Source of the DNA: an uncultured Methanomassiliicoccus sp.
GTDB taxonomy: Archaea; Thermoplasmatota; Thermoplasmata; Methanomassiliicoccales; Methanomassiliicoccaceae
Reading direction: 5' to 3'
Assembly (NCBI GenBank): GCA_944319735.1
Contig: CALUEU010000001.1
Location: 186,001 to 250,000, forward strand
Length of the DNA: 64,000 bases
In this document: piece after piece, positions 59,785 to 64,000 of the stretch
How positions within the stretch are numbered: the first letter of the stretch is position 1
How the letters are laid out: every line of letters begins with the position of its first letter
Made by a program: the position numbers and the translations under genes
The notes under the pieces: model-generated
Databases searched by the model: none
The model's input: the letters and a program-made list of their open reading frames with translations, nothing else
What the model was told of the DNA's origin: nothing

Positions 59785-60597
59785 ATGCGCATACTAATCA
59801 TTGGTTGCGGTTCAATAGGATCTGTGCTCGCTAAAACAGTCCATGACATTCCAGAAGTGGATCATATATATGTTACAGATCAAAAAAAAGATTTTGCTGT
59901 TCATCTCATTGACTCACTAGATAAGATAAGTTTTGTTGACATATCCGAAATAGATAGAATATTGACTGAAGTGCATCTTGTAGTAGAAGCCGCAAGCCAA
60001 ACTGCTGCTAAGAAATATGTACCGCAGCTACTGAAAAAAGGAATTGATGTAATGATGATGAGTGTCGGTGCTTTTTCAGATGAGGGTTTTAAAAATGAAT
60101 GTTTTGAATTGGCAAAAAATAATCATGCCAAAATATATATTCCATCTGGCGCTGTGTGTGGGACGGACGGAATTCACGCGGCATCATCTGGAGCATTTGA
60201 TGAAATTCATCTGATAACGACTAAAGGTCCAAAAAGTCTGAAGGGGGCTCCAGGAATAATTAAATCAGGAATTGATCTTGATTCATTGATTGAACCAACT
60301 GTGGTGTTTGACGGAAAAGCCAAAGATGCAGTTGATAAATTTCCTAAGAACATAAACGTAGCTGCCACAATATCTTTACTTGGCATAGGATTTGAAAAGA
60401 CCAAAGTAACTATCATCTGTGATCCAAACACCAACAAGAATTCTCATATACTGATTGCCAAGGGTAATTTTGGAGAGATGAAATGTGAGGTGAATAATGT
60501 GCCGTCGCCTATGAATCCAGCTACTAGTTACCTTGCTGCTCTTTCAGCAGCTTCTTCAATTAAAAGAATACTTGGAAATGTATGGATAGGAATATGA
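59785..60597 (+). CDS. nadX: L-aspartate dehydrogenase
   Basis: NAD(P)-dependent oxidation of aspartate to iminoaspartate, the first step of NAD synthesis, replacing NadB. 270 residues: Rossmann loop IIGCGSIGSVLAKTV, VVEAASQTAAKKYV near 70, IPSGAVCGTDGIHAA near 120 and a C-terminal AALSAASSIKRIL helix. Its own promoter region is shared divergently with archease. NadE is 3 kb upstream; nadA and nadC are not here. Confidence 0.92.
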   Translation: MRILIIGCGSIGSVLAKTVHDIPEVDHIYVTDQKKDFAVHLIDSLDKISFVDISEIDRILTEVHLVVEAASQTAAKKYVPQLLKKGIDVMMMSVGAFSDEGFKNECFELAKNNHAKIYIPSGAVCGTDGIHAASSGAFDEIHLITTKGPKSLKGAPGIIKSGIDLDSLIEPTVVFDGKAKDAVDKFPKNINVAATISLLGIGFEKTKVTIICDPNTNKNSHILIAKGNFGEMKCEVNNVPSPMNPATSYLAALSAASSIKRILGNVWIGI

Positions 60598-60652
60598 TTA
60601 TGATGTGGGATGACGTGTAAACTCATCCGCACATACATTTAAAGTTTTAATT

Positions 60653-61033
60653 TCATCTTTTTGATTTTGGCTTAGATGAACTTTTAGGCTTGTTGGATTG
60701 TTTTGGTTGTTGTTTGGAAGGGGCCTTTGTGGAAGCTTTTGGTTTTGAGCTTGATTTTGGCTTAGATGAACTTTTAGGCTTGTTGGATTGTTTTGGTTGT
60801 TGTTTGGAAGGGGCCTTTGCTTGAATTGTTTCTGCCAATACTATATCTTCTACAGATTCGTCTACTTCCTCGTAATCAAGGAAATCAAGTAATTTGTTTT
60901 CAAGATCTAGCAGTAATTTTGCTGCCTCATCATCCTTGTTGTCATCCATAAGATCCAAAGCTTCTGAAACTATGTCTAACATACTTTCAAGCTCGTCTTC
61001 AATGTCTCCAAAAGCTGTTCCTAGTGTAACCAT
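60653..61033 (-). CDS. Acidic-head, basic-tail protein with internal repeats
   Basis: About 126 residues. Residues 1-65 are acidic and helical (DIEDELESMLDIVSEALDLM, DDEAAKLLLDLENKLLDFLD), the rest a Lys/Pro/Ser/Gln-rich tail in which PSKQQPKQSNKPKSSSKPKS occurs twice. The tail should be disordered and could bind nucleic acid. ATG 61033 is preferred because GGTGA lies 5 nt ahead; an ATG at 61045 is possible. No family is recognised. Confidence 0.65.
   Translation of the reverse strand: MVTLGTAFGDIEDELESMLDIVSEALDLMDDNKDDEAAKLLLDLENKLLDFLDYEEVDESVEDIVLAETIQAKAPSKQQPKQSNKPKSSSKPKSSSKPKASTKAPSKQQPKQSNKPKSSSKPKSKR
60661..60819 (-). repeat. Two identical 69-bp direct repeats, period 90 bp
   Basis: 60661-60729 and 60751-60819 are identical base for base, separated by 21 bp. 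They lie in frame in the basic tail of the surrounding gene. Identity in silent positions points to recent duplication or gene conversion. Confidence 0.95.
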
Positions 61034-61149
61034 TTTGTTCACCATTTTAATTACTCTAAAGTAATTCGGATATATTAAATGTCAGTTATTAAACAAATCA
61101 CCAAGGGCGATGACAAACACGAAATATTGGTATTGATGATGGGTGAGTT

Positions 61150-62250
61150 ATGAAAGAAAGAGTTGGCAAAATATTCTCCAAAATGGAGGAAGAATGTGAT
61201 GCTATTGTTCTGATGAATGGACAAGAGCCTATGCTTGACGCTTCGTTCTATTATGCCTGTGGATTAGACTCTGGCCTCTTTGAAGAATGCACTGCTATCC
61301 TGCTTCCAGACAATGGTGCCACATTAATAACATCCCAGCTTGAAGAGAGTGCAGCAAAAAATTCATCAGCAGAAATAATCACATATTCAACTCAGAAAGA
61401 AAGAGACGATGCCATTAAAGACGTTTTAAAAAATTCAAGTAAGATAGGCGTAAATAGCCGCGGGATTACATATTCATCCATACAACATCTGATGAAAATA
61501 ATCAATGACGTTAAATTTATTGATGCGGGAAATGCATTGATAAAGGCCAGGATGATTAAGGATGCAAATGAAATTGAGAAGATACGCTCTGCATGTAAAA
61601 TAGCATCAGCCGTAGCAGACCGCATTCCAGAAGTTCTGTCATACGGTAAAACAGAGTATGAAATGGCTGCAGAAATTGGATACAATATGCAGAAAATGGG
61701 AGCGTCCTCAACCTCATTCGACACTATCGCTGCATTTGGAAAAAGCGCTGCTGAACCTCATCATCTTCCTGAGAATTACAAACTGCAGAAAAGCGACATG
61801 GGGCTGTTTGATTTTGGATGCAGAATATCCAGATACTGTTCGGATATAACAAGAACTTTTGCACCGATTGAGTCTTCAGAACTTTTCAAAAAGGTGTATG
61901 AAACCGTACTCAACGCTCAAAGTCTTGCCATTGAAAATATCAAACCTGGCATATGTTCTGCAGACATTGACAAAGTTGCAAGAGACCATATTGATTCCAT
62001 TGCAGAGTTCAAAGGCAGGATGATCCATTCGCTAGGACACGGATTGGGTCTTGATGTTCATGATGGCGGTTCATTTTCTCCTCGATCACAAATAATTCTT
62101 GAAGAAAACATGGTGATGACGGTAGAGCCAGGAATTTACATACCTGGATGGGGAGGAGTAAGAATTGAAGATGATGTGCTGGTAACAAAAAATGGGTGTG
62201 AGTTGCTCACACACGCAAAGAAAGAACTTGATGAAGTAAGAATATTTTAA
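61150..62250 (+). CDS. M24-family metallopeptidase (Xaa-Pro dipeptidase-like)
   Basis: 366 residues with a creatinase-like N-terminal domain (1-130) and a pita-bread catalytic domain. Metal ligands: two aspartates in LFDFGCRISRYCSDITRTF near 222, His in HSLGHGLGLDVHD near 295, Glu in MTVEPGIYIPG near 330 and Glu in GGVRIEDDVLV. Likely an aminopeptidase P or prolidase removing residues before or after proline during peptide turnover. Its stop overlaps that of the convergent hypothetical gene. Confidence 0.92.
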   Translation: MKERVGKIFSKMEEECDAIVLMNGQEPMLDASFYYACGLDSGLFEECTAILLPDNGATLITSQLEESAAKNSSAEIITYSTQKERDDAIKDVLKNSSKIGVNSRGITYSSIQHLMKIINDVKFIDAGNALIKARMIKDANEIEKIRSACKIASAVADRIPEVLSYGKTEYEMAAEIGYNMQKMGASSTSFDTIAAFGKSAAEPHHLPENYKLQKSDMGLFDFGCRISRYCSDITRTFAPIESSELFKKVYETVLNAQSLAIENIKPGICSADIDKVARDHIDSIAEFKGRMIHSLGHGLGLDVHDGGSFSPRSQIILEENMVMTVEPGIYIPGWGGVRIEDDVLVTKNGCELLTHAKKELDEVRIF

Positions 62251-62717
62251 GACAATATCCAGGGGATATTCGTTTTGATTATTCCAAACAAAACATCTCC
62301 GCTTTTCCCAGAAAGCAGGGCACCATAAGGAAAATTATTAGCTGGGTCTACGAATTGTTCCACCTTCAAGGTGCCGTTCTCTTTTTCTTCTATCCGCATA
62401 AATTTTTCCAGTTCTTTGTCCCCAAACGGAGTGGGAACTTTTTCCTTTCCTATCTTTATGCCGTCAAATACTACTGACCAACCAGCTACTATTCCGCCCA
62501 GATTTGATAAGTCATTTCCAGACCATGGAAAATCAAGCTTTGCAGGATTCATAAAAGGTATGTCTTTTGGCAAAACAGCAACCTTGAATCCTTTGTCTGT
62601 AGTGGAAATTACTTTTACTGCCAATATCCCTTCTACATCCTTGTCTCCAAGTTTCCCTGTAGCCGAATAGATATAATAATCACCCTTGTTGAGAAGATGT
62701 TTCTTTTTTGAGATCAT
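62247..62717 (-). CDS. Uncharacterised protein next to the cyclophilin-like gene
   Basis: 156 residues from ATG 62717, directly after the upstream stop (an in-frame TTG at 62726 is possible). Predicted soluble, beta-rich: DYYIYSATGKLGDKDVEGIL, then KGFKVAVLPKDIPF and WSVVFDGIKIGKEKVPTPFG. No signal peptide, no cysteine motif, no family I recognise. Tight coupling to the cyclophilin-like gene suggests related function. Confidence 0.6.
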   Translation of the reverse strand: MISKKKHLLNKGDYYIYSATGKLGDKDVEGILAVKVISTTDKGFKVAVLPKDIPFMNPAKLDFPWSGNDLSNLGGIVAGWSVVFDGIKIGKEKVPTPFGDKELEKFMRIEEKENGTLKVEQFVDPANNFPYGALLSGKSGDVLFGIIKTNIPWILS

Positions 62718-62718
62718 A

Positions 62719-63090
62719 TTATACAAGCCTCACAGTAACTTTAGTTCGGTCACCGACCTTCTCAAGAAGTTCTACTGGGCAGTCTATTTTTCCAACCGGT
62801 GTCACTTCAGAAATTGCAGCTGGTTGATCTCCTTTACCTACAGGTGTTGGACCGAAGAATATGCATAGGGCTTGCCCCTCTGGCCAATAAGCTATCTCGC
62901 CAGGCTTCATTATTTTTCTGCCATTCTCAAGCCTTGTTTTAACAGGTATTTCAAAATATATTTCTCCACCCCACACATTAGTGTATGAGGTGAAAGGAGC
63001 AGCAAGCCAGATTGCGTTAGCAGTGTCTGAATCATTGAGCTCTGCCTCAAACTCAATGTTGCCGATTAGGAAAGATATTCTGTTTCCCAT
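62719..63090 (-). CDS. Cyclophilin-like (TM1367-type) protein
   Basis: 123 residues matching the small archaeal/Thermotoga cyclophilin-like family: FEAELNDSDTANAIWLAAPF near 13, NVWGGEIYFEIPV near 38, GEIAYWPEGQALCIFFGPTP near 64. The fold is that of a peptidyl-prolyl isomerase but the usual catalytic arginine pattern is missing, so activity is uncertain. It follows CDC48 by 40 nt, which fits a protein-quality-control setting. Confidence 0.75.
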   Translation of the reverse strand: MGNRISFLIGNIEFEAELNDSDTANAIWLAAPFTSYTNVWGGEIYFEIPVKTRLENGRKIMKPGEIAYWPEGQALCIFFGPTPVGKGDQPAAISEVTPVGKIDCPVELLEKVGDRTKVTVRLV

Positions 63091-63130
63091 ATGCTGCCCT
63101 TAATTGAATAAAGGTATTAGCGTTTTGCCT

Positions 63131-64000
63131 TCAGAGATAGTTTTCAGCCTTTCTGTTGGCAGGATTTAGCTTCTTTACAGCAGAAAGGAAGGAAGACATC
63201 GTGACTTTGGCATCGTTCAGACTCTCATCGGTCATGTCGTCATTTTTGACTAGTTCCCTTACAGCATCCATGATTGCCTCATTAACAACAGCAGACAGAT
63301 CTGCACCTGTGTACCCTTCAGTTTTTTCTGCGATTGTGTTTATATCAACATCGTCAGCTAACGGAGTATTTGCTGTCTGTATAGTTAAGATGCTCTTACG
63401 GCTCTCTAAGTCTGGTAGACCTATTTCCACCATACGGTCAAACCTGCCTGGACGCAGTAAAGCCGGATCTATCATATCGGGACGGTTAGTAGCGGCGATG
63501 ATTACAACATCTTGGAGTCCTTCCAGTCCATCCAGTTCTGTAAGAAGCTGAGAAATCACACGTTCTGTTACGTGTGAATCGTCACCGCTTCCTCTGGATG
63601 AGGCTATCGAATCAATCTCATCCATGAATATCACACATGGAGATGCTTGCCTGGCCTTGCGGAAAGTTTCCCTTACTGCTTTTTCGGATTCTCCCACCCA
63701 TTTGCTTAGGAACTCTGGTCCTTTTACGGAAATGAAGTTTGCCTCAGACTCTGTAGCAACTGCTTTTGCAAGCATTGTCTTACCCGTTCCTGGAGGTCCA
63801 TACATCAGTATTCCTTTTGGCGGATTTGCATTCATTTTTCTGAAGATCTTTCCATATTTAAGAGGCCATTCAACGGCTTCCTTCAATTGGCGTTTGGCAT
63901 CCTCTAATCCACCGATATCTGTCCAGTGAACATTTGGACGCTCCACCAGCACTTCTCTCATGGAAGACGGCTGCATTTCCATGAGTGCACCCATGAAGTC
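63131..64000 (-). CDS. CDC48/VCP-type AAA+ ATPase, C-terminal (D2) part
   Basis: The reading frame is open to the window edge (D-F-M-G-A-L upstream of the first internal ATG at 63994), so the gene begins outside. The visible part is the D2 AAA module: linker [20 protein letters not shown], Walker A GPPGTGKT, Walker [16 protein letters not shown], sensor 1 AATNRPD, arginine fingers in [13 protein letters not shown], and the C-terminal [14 protein letters not shown] helices. CDC48 unfolds proteins for the proteasome. The short [14 protein letters not shown] end lacks a long adaptor-binding tail. Confidence 0.93.
   Translation of the reverse strand, partial: DFMGALMEMQPSSMREVLVERPNVHWTDIGGLEDAKRQLKEAVEWPLKYGKIFRKMNANPPKGILMYGPPGTGKTMLAKAVATESEANFISVKGPEFLSKWVGESEKAVRETFRKARQASPCVIFMDEIDSIASSRGSGDDSHVTERVISQLLTELDGLEGLQDVVIIAATNRPDMIDPALLRPGRFDRMVEIGLPDLESRKSILTIQTANTPLADDVDINTIAEKTEGYTGADLSAVVNEAIMDAVRELVKNDDMTDESLNDAKVTMSSFLSAVKKLNPANRKAENYL

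Noticed and set aside
60661-60819. CRISPR-like array
   Set aside because: Only two long repeats, in frame within a coding sequence, not palindromic and with a 21-bp spacer.

Overview
The window is AT-rich archaeal DNA, almost completely filled with genes. Archaeal markers include the ADH-synthase/DHQ-synthase-II route to shikimate, a GHMP-type shikimate kinase, Pelota, archaeosine transglycosylase, EF-1alpha/EF-2, CDC48, archease and TATA boxes about 25 nt upstream of tRNA and gene starts. The 16S and 23S rRNA genes are unlinked (about 21 kb apart, same strand), which is typical of Thermoplasmata. The DUF39 / NIL-ferredoxin / UPF0280 homocysteine genes are typical of methanogens. The best inference is a Methanomassiliicoccales (Methanomassiliicoccus-like) genome, but no methanogenesis gene lies in the window, so this placement is by context only.

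Layout. 1-3.3 kb: end of trm5, dcd, ilvE, pelota. 3.3-8.8 kb: phosphate uptake (AbrB-PhoU regulator facing pstSCAB-phoU) plus a very small ribbon-helix-helix gene. 9.1-20 kb: one long operon holding the complete shikimate pathway to chorismate and TyrA, then asd and the homocysteine trio. All of these either make or use aspartate semialdehyde. 20-21.5 kb: a secreted ComEC-like metallo-beta-lactamase. 21.6-28.3 kb: histidine operon hisG-C-H-A-B-F-IE-PHP followed by pheA; hisD is absent. 28.3-33.5 kb: small membrane protein, MTA phosphorylase, 23S rRNA (minus strand) and a divergent tRNA-Ala. 34-37.6 kb: PH-domain membrane protein pair and ilvD. 37.7-42.6 kb: str operon (S12, S7, EF-2, EF-1alpha, S10). 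42.9-49.8 kb: Pth2, TgtA, Pcc1, a frameshifted repeat-rich surface protein with a 12-G tract, a structured RNA element, the CCA-adding enzyme and tRNA-Gln. 49.8-55.7 kb: BMP-family binding protein, MtaB-type methylthiotransferase, CTP synthase, 16S rRNA. 56-64 kb: tRNA-Ser, NadE, tRNA-Glu, a degenerate HAD/PfkB pair, archease, NadX, a repeat-tailed protein, M24 peptidase, a cyclophilin-like protein and the end of CDC48.

Most notable observations: (i) PstS reads as a circularly permuted phosphate-binding protein; (ii) a surface protein gene is interrupted at a run of 12 Gs in a way that 11 or 14 Gs would repair, which suggests phase variation (or an assembly error); (iii) the aromatic/homocysteine operon is organised around aspartate semialdehyde; (iv) a GC-rich hairpin with a 41-nt loop containing an anti-Shine-Dalgarno-like CCTCCT lies in front of cca; (v) a gene pair couples a PfkB-like kinase lacking the GAGD glycines with a HAD-like protein lacking its usual aspartates; (vi) different palindromes sit on or just downstream of the TATA boxes of ilvE, ilvD, pst, aro and his. 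There is no CRISPR array, transposase, integrase or 5S rRNA that I can support.
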